Positions 6,974 through 12,386 are shown, counted from the stretch's first letter. The stretch: DNA of 13,315 bases from Candidatus Nomurabacteria bacterium (GCA_943359705.1 CALRIB010000016.1:1-13315); one strand, 5' to 3'. Translations and numbers: made by a program. The notes: generated from the sequence alone by a model not told the origin.

Positions 6974-7984
6974 ATGTCCGATGCAGAGAAGTTGAAGCCA
7001 AAACAGCCTGAAAAACAGGGCGGGAAAAACAATGAAGAGATGCGGCCGGGGGTACCAAGACTTACCGTTGGAGATTCAGTACGAGAGGAATATCTGGCAC
7101 GGGAGGCACGACAAGCGCAAGAACGAGCTGCTCAACAAGAGCACCAGCATAACGCACAGAGGCTTGGCGCTCTCCATCAACAACTCGGGATCAAGGATCC
7201 CAACCAGCTGCGTGAAGGGATAATCCAAAAGGCGCTCGCAGAGGGTGGTGCTCGTCTCCACACGTCCGTACCTCGCGATGTGTCGCCTAGCGGAAATTCC
7301 GGCTTTCAGAGTCTTGATTCGCGGGTGTCCAATTGGGATGCAGCAGGAGCCACCGTCAGCTCTATAGGCAATCAGTTGAGAGCCCCCGGACGTCATGAGA
7401 ACGTCGTTCTCGAGAGGGAATTGAATGCGCACGGGCTCGCCGAGATCGTTGATATTCGGCGAAAATTCAAGCCGGGTGTTGAGAATGTCATTGTTCCTGG
7501 AAAAAGCGGCTTTCTCGGTATTGGTGGTACACCGAACCGGACTGAGCGTCGACGAACCGGTCGCGACGTGGTGCCGACGCATGCGGAAATGGTTAGCGGG
7601 GGAAAAGATGAACCGGCCGTCCGCATAACGTATGTTGCCAACAGCGTGCATCTTGATCGCGATTCAGCAGGATGGAGAGATTATTCCGGCAGACAGGGAC
7701 AGATGCTCTTGTTCGAGATCGTATTACCGGAATCTGTGGGGAGAGAGGTCGAGAAACAAATTGAATCAGATCCGGGGTTTATCCGTTCTTTGGTTGAGCG
7801 ATATGCAAAAGAAAAAGTATTGAAAGCTCCTACCGCATGGGAAGCTCCGCAAGGGCAGGGAGATTCTTTGCGTCCTCCGTATGAAAGATGGGATGCGAAA
7901 ACAGGCGGCAAAATATATGTGCAAAAGGAAGGCGAAGCCCCGGGTTGGCACGATGAAAATGTACGTAAGATAAGACAGGAATGA
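6974..7984 (+). CDS. Hypothetical protein, 336 residues, downstream of the ATPase
   Basis: I do not recognise a family. The protein is hydrophilic with no signal peptide or membrane segment. Residues 1-25 are Lys/Glu/Gln/Pro-rich; about 34-72 form a charged, probably coiled-coil helix (REEYLAREARQAQERAAQQE). A folded-looking C-terminal half (about 140-285) contains IVDIRRKFKPGVENVIV, a Gly-rich FLGIGG, an ITYVANSVHLDRD segment and MLLFEIVLPESV. A Trp/Pro-rich tail follows. It begins 11 bp after the ATPase stop with no promoter seen, so co-transcription is likely and a partner or substrate role is possible (inference). By eye it uses more AGA, AGG and CGA arginine codons and is less GC-rich than its neighbours, suggesting a fast-evolving or acquired gene. 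Confidence 0.75.
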   Translation: MSDAEKLKPKQPEKQGGKNNEEMRPGVPRLTVGDSVREEYLAREARQAQERAAQQEHQHNAQRLGALHQQLGIKDPNQLREGIIQKALAEGGARLHTSVPRDVSPSGNSGFQSLDSRVSNWDAAGATVSSIGNQLRAPGRHENVVLERELNAHGLAEIVDIRRKFKPGVENVIVPGKSGFLGIGGTPNRTERRRTGRDVVPTHAEMVSGGKDEPAVRITYVANSVHLDRDSAGWRDYSGRQGQMLLFEIVLPESVGREVEKQIESDPGFIRSLVERYAKEKVLKAPTAWEAPQGQGDSLRPPYERWDAKTGGKIYVQKEGEAPGWHDENVRKIRQE

Positions 7985-8005
7985 TTTCCGCCGGTCTTAA
8001 AAGTG

Positions 8006-8014
8006 TGTTAGTCT
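8006..8014 (+). promoter_or_regulatory. Extended -10 promoter before ndk
   Basis: TG-T-TAGTCT: an extended -10 TG (8006-8007), one base, then TAGTCT (8009-8014), ending 7 bases before the ndk ATG. There is no Shine-Dalgarno sequence in the gap, so the mRNA is predicted to be leaderless. The box itself is a weak match to TATAAT. Confidence 0.45.
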
Positions 8015-8021
8015 GTGCGCC

Positions 8022-8627
8022 ATGAAACACCCCAGCAAAGAACGTACGCTTGTCATTATTAAGCCCGACGGTATCCAGCGCGGGCTCGTCGGCGAGATAA
8101 TGCAACGCTACGAGCGTCTTGGCCTCAAGCTCGCCGGGATGAAGCTGATGGTCCCCACACCGGAGCAGATAGAAGGACACTACCTACTCGATCCCAACTG
8201 GAAGAAGAATGTCGGCGAGAAAGCCATTTCAAGCTATGAAAAAAAAGGCGAGAAGCCGCCATCGAGCGACCCCATTAAAGTGGGAGATATGGTCGTGGCG
8301 CGCCTCAAGAAATATATGACTGCAGGTCCGGTCATCTGCATGGTGTGGGAAGGTGCGCATGCGGTAGAACTCGTCCGCAAAGTGACCGGCGGCACGGAGC
8401 CACGCTCGTCCAACGTGGGCACCATCCGCGGTGATTTCGTGGTGGACTCCTACCAAATGGCAGATATGGACGACCGCGCCATCCGCAATCTCATCCACGC
8501 TTCCGGTGCTGTGGGTGAAGCGGAGCAGGAGATTCCGCACTGGTTCTCCAAAGGCGAACTCGTCAATTACCGCGCGGTGCACGAGGACATTTTGTACAGC
8601 AAAGAACTCGAAGGTATTCTCGAATAA
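8022..8627 (+). CDS. ndk: Nucleoside diphosphate kinase, long form
   Basis: Transfers the gamma phosphate from ATP to NDPs through a phosphohistidine; cytosolic. It has 201 residues against the usual 130-150. The start MKHPSKERTLVIIKPDGIQRG has Lys14 in the conserved KPDG. An insertion of about 40 residues (roughly 55-95) separates the EGHY segment from YMTAGPVICMVWEG (98-111). RGDF (136-139) and the catalytic region NLIHASGAVGEAEQEIPHWF (156-175) follow, with His159 as the phosphorylated residue. The common HGSDS motif reads HASGA. A C-terminal extension of about 25 residues is present. The insertion and changed motif are, to my recollection, seen in other Patescibacteria, but I cannot check. 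It is probably co-transcribed with proB 21 bp downstream. Confidence 0.93.
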   Translation: MKHPSKERTLVIIKPDGIQRGLVGEIMQRYERLGLKLAGMKLMVPTPEQIEGHYLLDPNWKKNVGEKAISSYEKKGEKPPSSDPIKVGDMVVARLKKYMTAGPVICMVWEGAHAVELVRKVTGGTEPRSSNVGTIRGDFVVDSYQMADMDDRAIRNLIHASGAVGEAEQEIPHWFSKGELVNYRAVHEDILYSKELEGILE

Positions 8628-8642
8628 CCGCCTGCTTGGCGG
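8628..8642 (+). repeat. Short GC-rich inverted repeat between ndk and proB
   Basis: CCGCC-TGCTT-GGCGG begins directly after the ndk stop and ends 6 bases before the proB ATG. There is no T run, so it is not a standard terminator. It may modulate proB translation or mRNA stability, or be a member of a dispersed GC-rich palindrome family; copies elsewhere in the genome would settle this. Confidence 0.5.
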
Positions 8643-8648
8643 GTCAGT

Positions 8649-9698
8649 ATGCATAAGAGAATCGTCGTCAAAGTAGGCACGAAAGTCATGACCGAGGACG
8701 GTCGGCTTTCTGAAGCCGTGCTACAGGGAATCGTGGACCAGGTCGCTGCGCTGAAGAAGCAGGGAATGGACGTAATTGTCATTACCTCAGGTGCGGTCGC
8801 AACCGGCAAAGGACTCCTCGGACAAACGCCCAGCGATTCCGTCGCGCAAAGACAGGTCTTTGCGGCCGTGGGACAAGTGGGGCTCATGACGCTCTACGCG
8901 AAACTGTTTGAAAAATACGGCTACCGCTGCGCGCAGGTGCTGGTGACGAAGGGAGATTTCCGCGACAAACAGCACTACGCCAACATGCAGAACTGCTTCG
9001 AGAATCTCTTGCAGGAAAATATTGTTCCCATTGTGAACGAGAACGATACCGTTTCGATATCGGAACTCGTCTTCACCGACAACGATGAGCTCGCCGGCCT
9101 CATCGCCTCCCAGCTCAACGTCGACGCCGTCGTATTTCTAACCAGCGTTGACGGCGTCATGACCGGCAGCGGCAGCGTCGTGCCGGAGATACGGGAAGAA
9201 GACATGGGGTCATTTGAAGCGGATATTAACGACACGAAGTCGGCGGGCGGGCGGGGAGGTATGAAAACAAAGTTTACGATTGCGAAGCGCCTGATGGCGC
9301 ACGGCATTACCGTGCATATCGCCAACGGCGCACGCGCCAATATCGTGCTCGATGTAGCCGAGGGGAAACCGGTCGGCACCACCTTTGTCCCGACCAAAAA
9401 GATCTCCGCGGTAAAGCGTCGCCTCGCGTATTCTGAAGGCCTTGCCGTTGGCACTGTGTATGTCGACAAAGGTGCGGAGAAAATTCTCACCGCAAAGAAA
9501 TCAGCGAGTCTCTTACCCGTCGGCGTTGTACGCCTTGAGGGTGCGTTCAAGAAAGGGGAGACCGTCGAAATACGCTCGGAAGACGGGCGCAAGCTCGGTT
9601 TCGGCGTGGCGCAGTATGACGCAAGCGAAGCAGCCTCACAAATCGGGAGAAAGGGCGGACATGCGCTCATTCATTACAACTCGATGGTCATTGATTGA
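8649..9698 (+). CDS. proB: Glutamate 5-kinase with C-terminal PUA domain
   Basis: First step of proline synthesis: L-glutamate + ATP to glutamyl 5-phosphate, cytosolic. It has 349 residues, usual for the long two-domain form. The amino acid kinase domain (about 1-245) shows VKVGTKV (7-13), ITSGAVATGKGLLG (45-58), IVPIVNENDTVS (125-136), TDNDELAGLIA (143-153) and GGRGGMKTK (200-208, where most relatives have GTGGM.TK). A PUA domain follows at about 255-349 (KRRLAYSEGLAVG, then SLLPVGVVRLEGAFKKGETVEI). No Shine-Dalgarno site is seen; a hairpin lies just upstream. proA and proC are not in the window, so whether the proline pathway is complete is open. Confidence 0.95.
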   Translation: MHKRIVVKVGTKVMTEDGRLSEAVLQGIVDQVAALKKQGMDVIVITSGAVATGKGLLGQTPSDSVAQRQVFAAVGQVGLMTLYAKLFEKYGYRCAQVLVTKGDFRDKQHYANMQNCFENLLQENIVPIVNENDTVSISELVFTDNDELAGLIASQLNVDAVVFLTSVDGVMTGSGSVVPEIREEDMGSFEADINDTKSAGGRGGMKTKFTIAKRLMAHGITVHIANGARANIVLDVAEGKPVGTTFVPTKKISAVKRRLAYSEGLAVGTVYVDKGAEKILTAKKSASLLPVGVVRLEGAFKKGETVEIRSEDGRKLGFGVAQYDASEAASQIGRKGGHALIHYNSMVID

Positions 9699-9727
9699 GT
9701 TCTTCACAGGTCCTTCTCGATTGGTGG

Positions 9728-9736
9728 TGGTATACT
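9728..9736 (+). promoter_or_regulatory. Extended -10 promoter for the candidate RNA
   Basis: TG-G-TATACT: TG at 9728-9729, one base, then TATACT (9731-9736), a strong extended -10. Transcription would begin near 9743, just before the first long stem of the structured region. No good protein start follows closely, unlike the other -10 boxes in the window. No -35 at 17 bp is evident. Confidence 0.6.
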
Positions 9737-9742
9737 CGAAAT

Positions 9743-9905
9743 TAGCGGCCGGTACTTAAACCTGCTTGGTTCAAGTACGGGATTCTCATATTGCTGCGCA
9801 CCTTGGTGTGCATGCTGCGGAAACCCACCTGGTAATCAAACCCAGGCTTGCCGTACCAGCCGCCCCACAGCGCACCTCACCAGTATCCGGAGAGGTGTTT
9901 TGTGT
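9743..9905 (+). ncRNA. Candidate structured RNA of unknown family
   Basis: Between proB and the membrane protein gene lies a densely base-paired stretch with its own promoter and terminator. Helices read directly from the sequence: a closing stem GCGGC-c-GGTAC (9745-9755) with GTACC-a-GCCGC (9853-9863); hairpin 1 GTACTT-a-AACC/GGTT-c-AAGTAC (9752-9778, loop TGCTT); hairpin 2 TGCGCAC-CTTG-GTGTGCA (9795-9812); hairpin 3 CCTGG/CCAGG (9828-9846). GTAC at 9752-9755 can pair either in the closing stem or in hairpin 1, so the fold may switch. I looked for signatures of SRP RNA, tmRNA, RNase P RNA, 5S rRNA, T-box leaders and common riboswitches and saw none. It could be a small RNA or a cis-acting leader of the downstream gene. 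The end is set at the terminator; read-through may extend it to about 9963. Confidence 0.6.
9873..9905 (+). terminator. Intrinsic terminator of the candidate RNA
   Basis: CACCTC-a-CC (9873-9881) pairs with GG-a-GAGGTG (9889-9897), loop AGTATCC, followed by TTTTGTGT. The stem is 8 bp with one A-A mismatch. Part of its 5' arm (GCGCACC, 9870-9876) is complementary to GGTGCGC at 9950-9956 downstream. Confidence 0.65.
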
Positions 9906-9979
9906 ATCTAGTGACAGCCGTTTGCGAACAAAGCATGTTCGAGGCACATGGTGCGCAGCGGGGCAAGCATCTAAGAGAG

Positions 9980-9988
9980 TGATAGAAT
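9980..9988 (+). promoter_or_regulatory. Extended -10 promoter of the small membrane protein gene
   Basis: TG-A-TAGAAT: TG at 9980-9981, one base, then TAGAAT (9983-9988), ending 6 bases before the ATG at 9995. There is no Shine-Dalgarno site, so the transcript should start at the ATG (leaderless). This gives the gene a promoter independent of the upstream RNA. Confidence 0.6.
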
Positions 9989-9994
9989 GCCGCG

Positions 9995-10363
9995 ATGTCG
10001 GATAGGAAAATCTTGTTCGCACAGTTTGCCGCCGCGCTCGTCCTCACCGTCGCCGACGTCTATTTCGGCATCGTCCGTTTCTACTACTATTACTATCCGT
10101 GGTTCGACAACGTTACCCACCTTCTCGGCGGCATGTGGGCCGGGTTCTTCTGCACGTGGCTTCTTTCGAAACGCGGCTTGTTCAATGTTTGGTACTGTGT
10201 CGGAGGCGTTTTCCTTATCGGCGTCGCGTGGGAGATTTTTGAGGCTTCCTTTGGCCTCACTCAATTCCCGGCGGACACGTTTGACACAGGGAAAGACATT
10301 GTCGTTGATATCATCGGCGGCGTTGCCGCGTACGCAATCGCCGCGTATTCACGAAGACGATAA
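9995..10363 (+). CDS. Small four-helix membrane protein, DUF2238/YjdF-like
   Basis: A 122-residue integral membrane protein of unknown function. Four hydrophobic segments are visible at about 6-26, 42-58, 65-81 and 100-118, with an Arg-rich C-terminus (SRRR). Conserved-looking polar residues sit in FDNVTHLLGG (37-46), WEIFE (79-83) and DTGKDIVVDIIGG (97-109). This His/Glu/Asp pattern resembles the DUF2238/YjdF membrane family and is somewhat VanZ-like; the assignment is by motif memory. An unusual run of aromatic residues (FYYYYYPWF, 29-37) marks the first loop. The start is supported by the -10 box 6 bases upstream. The LOG-family gene follows 22 bp later with its own promoter. Confidence 0.8.
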   Translation: MSDRKILFAQFAAALVLTVADVYFGIVRFYYYYYPWFDNVTHLLGGMWAGFFCTWLLSKRGLFNVWYCVGGVFLIGVAWEIFEASFGLTQFPADTFDTGKDIVVDIIGGVAAYAIAAYSRRR

Positions 10364-10368
10364 CGTGG

Positions 10369-10377
10369 TGATATACT
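10369..10377 (+). promoter_or_regulatory. Extended -10 promoter of the LOG-family gene
   Basis: TG-A-TATACT: TG at 10369-10370, one base, then TATACT (10372-10377), ending 8 bases before the ATG at 10386. There is no Shine-Dalgarno site; a leaderless start is predicted. With the candidate RNA promoter it is one of the two best extended -10 boxes in the window. Confidence 0.65.
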
Positions 10378-10385
10378 AAAATCAA

Positions 10386-11072
10386 ATGGCGTTCAAGAAA
10401 ATCATACATCCCAACCATGTCGCGGTGCCGCGCAATTTTTGCCGGCTGCCCAATGCGTACGGCGTCGTCAAGATTTGTGTGTCCGGTGCCGCGGAGACGG
10501 GATACTGCGGACTCGATGCGTTTGAGAAGGCAAAAGAAGTAGGACGCGAGATAGCGAAGCAAGGTGCCATTATCGTGACGGGTGCGACGACCGGCTTTCC
10601 CATGTACTCGGCTATGGGCGCGAAAGATGAATGCGGTTTTTCTATCGGCTTCTCGCCCGCCGCGACCGAGCGCGAACACGTCGAGACATACAAACTCCCT
10701 GTCGACTACATGGACGTTGTCGTCTACACCGGTTTTGGCTACTCCGGCCGTGATTTGCTACTCGTCCGCTCCTCTGATGCCGTCATCATCGGTTGCGGGC
10801 GCATCGGCACGCTCAATGAATTTTCCGTTGCGTTCGAGGACCACCGCCCCATCGGTATTTTGGAAGGCACCTGGGAGACCGACGAGATACTGCGGCACAT
10901 CATCGAGAGCGCGCATCGTCCCAACAATAAAATAATCTACGACTCCGACCCGAAGGCGATGGTGGAGCGGCTTATCGAACTCGTAAAAAAAGACAAGGAA
11001 GCCACCAATCTCGTCTTCAATAGCCCCGACAAATGGGACGCGACGGGGAAGAACGCCGAGTACATCCTTTGA
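10386..11072 (+). CDS. LOG/SLOG-family nucleotide-binding protein
   Basis: A 228-residue soluble protein with a Rossmann-like fold of the LOG (formerly 'lysine decarboxylase-like') superfamily. Visible elements are KICVSGAAETGYCG (29-42), IIVTGATTGFPMYSAMGA (62-79), GFGYSGRDLLLVRSSDAVII (116-135) and the signature GCGRIGTLNEF (136-146), equivalent to the family's PGGxGTxxE nucleotide-binding and catalytic motif. The acidic residue is Glu145, and the first Gly-Gly is replaced by Cys-Gly. Family members hydrolyse nucleoside 5'-monophosphates at the N-glycosidic bond (cytokinin activation in plants) or sense nucleotides. Which applies here is unknown. It is transcribed from its own promoter and lies convergent to rplT with only 25 bp between. 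Confidence 0.82.
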   Translation: MAFKKIIHPNHVAVPRNFCRLPNAYGVVKICVSGAAETGYCGLDAFEKAKEVGREIAKQGAIIVTGATTGFPMYSAMGAKDECGFSIGFSPAATEREHVETYKLPVDYMDVVVYTGFGYSGRDLLLVRSSDAVIIGCGRIGTLNEFSVAFEDHRPIGILEGTWETDEILRHIIESAHRPNNKIIYDSDPKAMVERLIELVKKDKEATNLVFNSPDKWDATGKNAEYIL

Positions 11073-11097
11073 CGCTCGACGGCGTATGCCGCGCTCG

Positions 11098-11445
11098 CTA
11101 TGTCCCTAGTTGAGTGAGAACTCGTTTAAAGGTCTCCGGATGATCCTTTGCGAGTTCGGAGAGCACTTTGCGGTCGAGACCGACACTTGCTTTCTTGAGT
11201 GCACCGATGAGTTTCGAGTATGAAAATCCGAGCGGGCGGGCGGCGGCGTTGATGCGAAGCGTCCAGAGGTTGCGGAATTCGCGCTTCTTGGCGCGGCGGT
11301 GTTTGAATGCGTAATTGCCGGCGTGGAAGATGGCCTCGCGTGCGACGCGCTCCTTGCTCGAGCGGTCGAAGCGATAGCCCTTGGTCTGCGCAAGGATATT
11401 CTTGCGGCGCTTATTCTTTGTGACTCCTCGTTTTACGCGTGCCAT
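11098..11445 (-). CDS. rplT: 50S ribosomal protein L20
   Basis: Ribosomal large subunit assembly protein that binds 23S rRNA, 115 residues, the standard length. It begins MARVKRGVTKNKRRKNILAQ and contains KGYRFDRSS, HAGNYAFKHRRAKKREFRNLW, RINAAARPLGFSYSKLI and LDRKVLSELA, all L20 hallmarks. It starts 3 bases after the rpmI stop and is the last gene of the infC-rpmI-rplT operon. In bacteria where it has been studied, L20 represses this operon by binding its mRNA. It converges with the LOG-family gene; the short 25-bp gap has only a weak CGGC-GTAT-GCCG hairpin and no T run. Confidence 0.97.
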   Translation of the reverse strand: MARVKRGVTKNKRRKNILAQTKGYRFDRSSKERVAREAIFHAGNYAFKHRRAKKREFRNLWTLRINAAARPLGFSYSKLIGALKKASVGLDRKVLSELAKDHPETFKRVLTQLGT

Positions 11446-11448
11446 ATG

Positions 11449-11631
11449 TTAGCGGGGGAGGAAACGGCTTCGGTCCTGGCTCGTCATTTCGGTCGAGGCT
11501 TGGCGGCGGCGGCGCTGTCGCCCCGTACCGCTCTCCTTGGCGTTGAAATGGTTGTGTCCCGGCACGCGGGAAATGATCTTGCCTTTCTTGGTCACGCGAA
11601 GGCGTTTAGTGAAGGATTTGTTGGTTTTCAT
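11449..11631 (-). CDS. rpmI: 50S ribosomal protein L35
   Basis: Small basic ribosomal protein of 60 residues. The start MKTNKSFTKRLRVTKKGKII is the usual L35 N-terminus, followed by GHNHFNAKES and a basic RQRRRR cluster, ending in SRFLPR. A longer reading frame extends upstream of 11631 but runs through the hairpin-rich gap with no L35-like sequence, so the ATG at 11631 is correct. There is no Shine-Dalgarno site: a hairpin followed by five T residues ends 2 bases before the ATG. Sandwiched between infC and rplT, as is almost universal. Confidence 0.93.
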   Translation of the reverse strand: MKTNKSFTKRLRVTKKGKIISRVPGHNHFNAKESGTGRQRRRRQASTEMTSQDRSRFLPR

Positions 11632-11633
11632 TG

Positions 11634-11653
11634 AAAAACCGCACTTCTGCGGT
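11634..11653 (-). terminator. Terminator-like hairpin immediately before rpmI (possible attenuator)
   Basis: Read on the minus strand: ACCGCA-GAAG-TGCGGT, a perfect 6-bp stem with a tetraloop, followed by T residues reaching to 2 bases before the rpmI ATG. It has the form of an intrinsic terminator inside an operon whose genes are normally co-transcribed. It could attenuate rpmI-rplT or act as a translational operator that hides the start region. Confidence 0.55.
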
Positions 11654-11664
11654 CGGCACAGTAT

Positions 11665-11678
11665 GCCCGAAAGCGGGC
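11665..11678 (-). promoter_or_regulatory. Second hairpin in the infC-rpmI gap
   Basis: Minus strand GCCCG-CTTT-CGGGC, a perfect 5-bp stem with a 4-base loop, lying between the rpmI-proximal hairpin and the repeat next to the infC stop. Three consecutive stems in about 75 bases suggest a folded regulatory element, as expected if L20 or another factor controls this operon; this is inference. Confidence 0.45.
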
Positions 11679-11688
11679 CTAAATGCAA

Positions 11689-11708
11689 CCTGCCTACCGG
11701 CAGGCAGG
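11689..11708 (-). repeat. GC-rich inverted repeat next to the infC stop
   Basis: CCTGCCT-ACCGGC-AGGCAGG on the plus strand: a perfect 7-bp stem with a 6-base loop, 2 bases after the infC stop codon on the minus strand. Palindromes of this CCTGCC/GGCAGG type are, to my recollection, dispersed in many Parcubacteria genomes. The hairpin between ndk and proB has a related but different core. There is no T tract. Confidence 0.55.
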
Positions 11709-11710
11709 GC

Positions 11711-12346
11711 TTAAGCGGCTTCTCCCTCGGGGCTCTCATCGGCCGCTTCGGCCGCCGCTTTCTGTGCGTTCGTCTTGATGATTTTGGGTGGGGAGTTCTT
11801 CTTGGCGGGGTCGCGCTCGAGGACGACGGCCAGACCTTTCGGCCCCTTTTGGATATCCTCGGCTATCTTGTAGTGCTCAGGAATGACGGCAAGAAATCGC
11901 TCGAGCCGCTCTTTGAGGAAGGGGAACTCCATGTATTTGTAGCGACCCCAGAGGAAAAGGTCGACTTTGACTCGATGACCTTCTTTCAGCCACTCTGCGG
12001 CCTTGGTGGCCTTGATGTGCATGTCGCGTTCGCTGGTACCGATTTTTACCTGCGTCACTTTGGTCTCGGTGATGTGCGACTTGGACTTCACTTCCTTCTC
12101 TTTTTTCTTTTGCTCGTATTTAAACTTGCCGTAATCGGTGATTTTGCAAACGGGCGGTGTGGCGTTGGGGGAGACCTCGATGAGGTCGAGGCCGAGTTCG
12201 GCCGCCTTTGCCATCGCTTCGCGTATCGGCAAGACGCCGAGATTGCCTCCGTCGGGGCCGAGCACGCGTACTTCAGCTGCGCGGATGCCCTCGTTCATCC
12301 TGACGCGCTCTTTCTCCGCCTGCGATGTGTACTTCGTGAATCCCAT
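11711..12346 (-). CDS. infC: Translation initiation factor IF-3
   Basis: Binds the 30S subunit and proofreads the start codon-initiator tRNA pairing. It has 211 residues, longer than the usual 170-180 because of an Ala/Lys/Glu-rich tail (about 179-211). The N-terminal domain is NEGIRAAEVRVLGPDGGNLG (18-37) with IREAMAKA and LGLDLIEVSPNATPPVCKI (51-69), then DYGKFKYEQ and a Lys-rich linker. The C-terminal domain contains HIKATKAAEWLKEGHRVKV; its usual RGRE element reads WGRY (133-136). The start is ATG at 12346, not the rare AUU used for autoregulation in E. coli. An extended -10 lies 11 bases upstream and there is no Shine-Dalgarno site; the leader even contains CCTCC. First gene of the infC-rpmI-rplT operon. 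Confidence 0.95.
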   Translation of the reverse strand: MGFTKYTSQAEKERVRMNEGIRAAEVRVLGPDGGNLGVLPIREAMAKAAELGLDLIEVSPNATPPVCKITDYGKFKYEQKKKEKEVKSKSHITETKVTQVKIGTSERDMHIKATKAAEWLKEGHRVKVDLFLWGRYKYMEFPFLKERLERFLAVIPEHYKIAEDIQKGPKGLAVVLERDPAKKNSPPKIIKTNAQKAAAEAADESPEGEAA

Positions 12347-12357
12347 TTGTTGGAGGC

Positions 12358-12366
12358 ACTATAGCA
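12358..12366 (-). promoter_or_regulatory. Extended -10 promoter of the infC operon
   Basis: Minus strand TG-C-TATAGT (12366 to 12358), ending 11 bases before the infC ATG. Transcription would start about 4 bases before the ATG, leaving no room for a Shine-Dalgarno site or an upstream L20-binding leader. Control by L20, if it exists, would then have to act further downstream, for example in the infC-rpmI gap. Confidence 0.6.
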
Positions 12367-12386
12367 TGGCTCGGTTGCGGCGACTA

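Noticed and set aside
9743..9905. Assignment of the structured RNA to SRP RNA, tmRNA, RNase P RNA, 5S rRNA, a T-box leader or 6S RNA
   Set aside because: None of the conserved sequence blocks of the first five was found, and the branched fold does not match the rod shape of 6S RNA. The family is left open.
9766..10022. Two short open frames of about 78 codons, one per strand, in the gap between proB and the membrane protein
   Set aside because: They run through base-paired stems and the terminator, have no ribosome binding site, and overlap the start of the membrane protein gene.
11073..11097. Bidirectional terminator between the LOG-family gene and rplT
   Set aside because: Only a 4-bp CGGC/GCCG stem is present and there is no T run on either strand.
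11537..12364. Plus-strand open frame of 275 codons opposite rpmI and infC
   Set aside because: It is antisense to two certain genes and crosses their intergenic hairpins; no family features.
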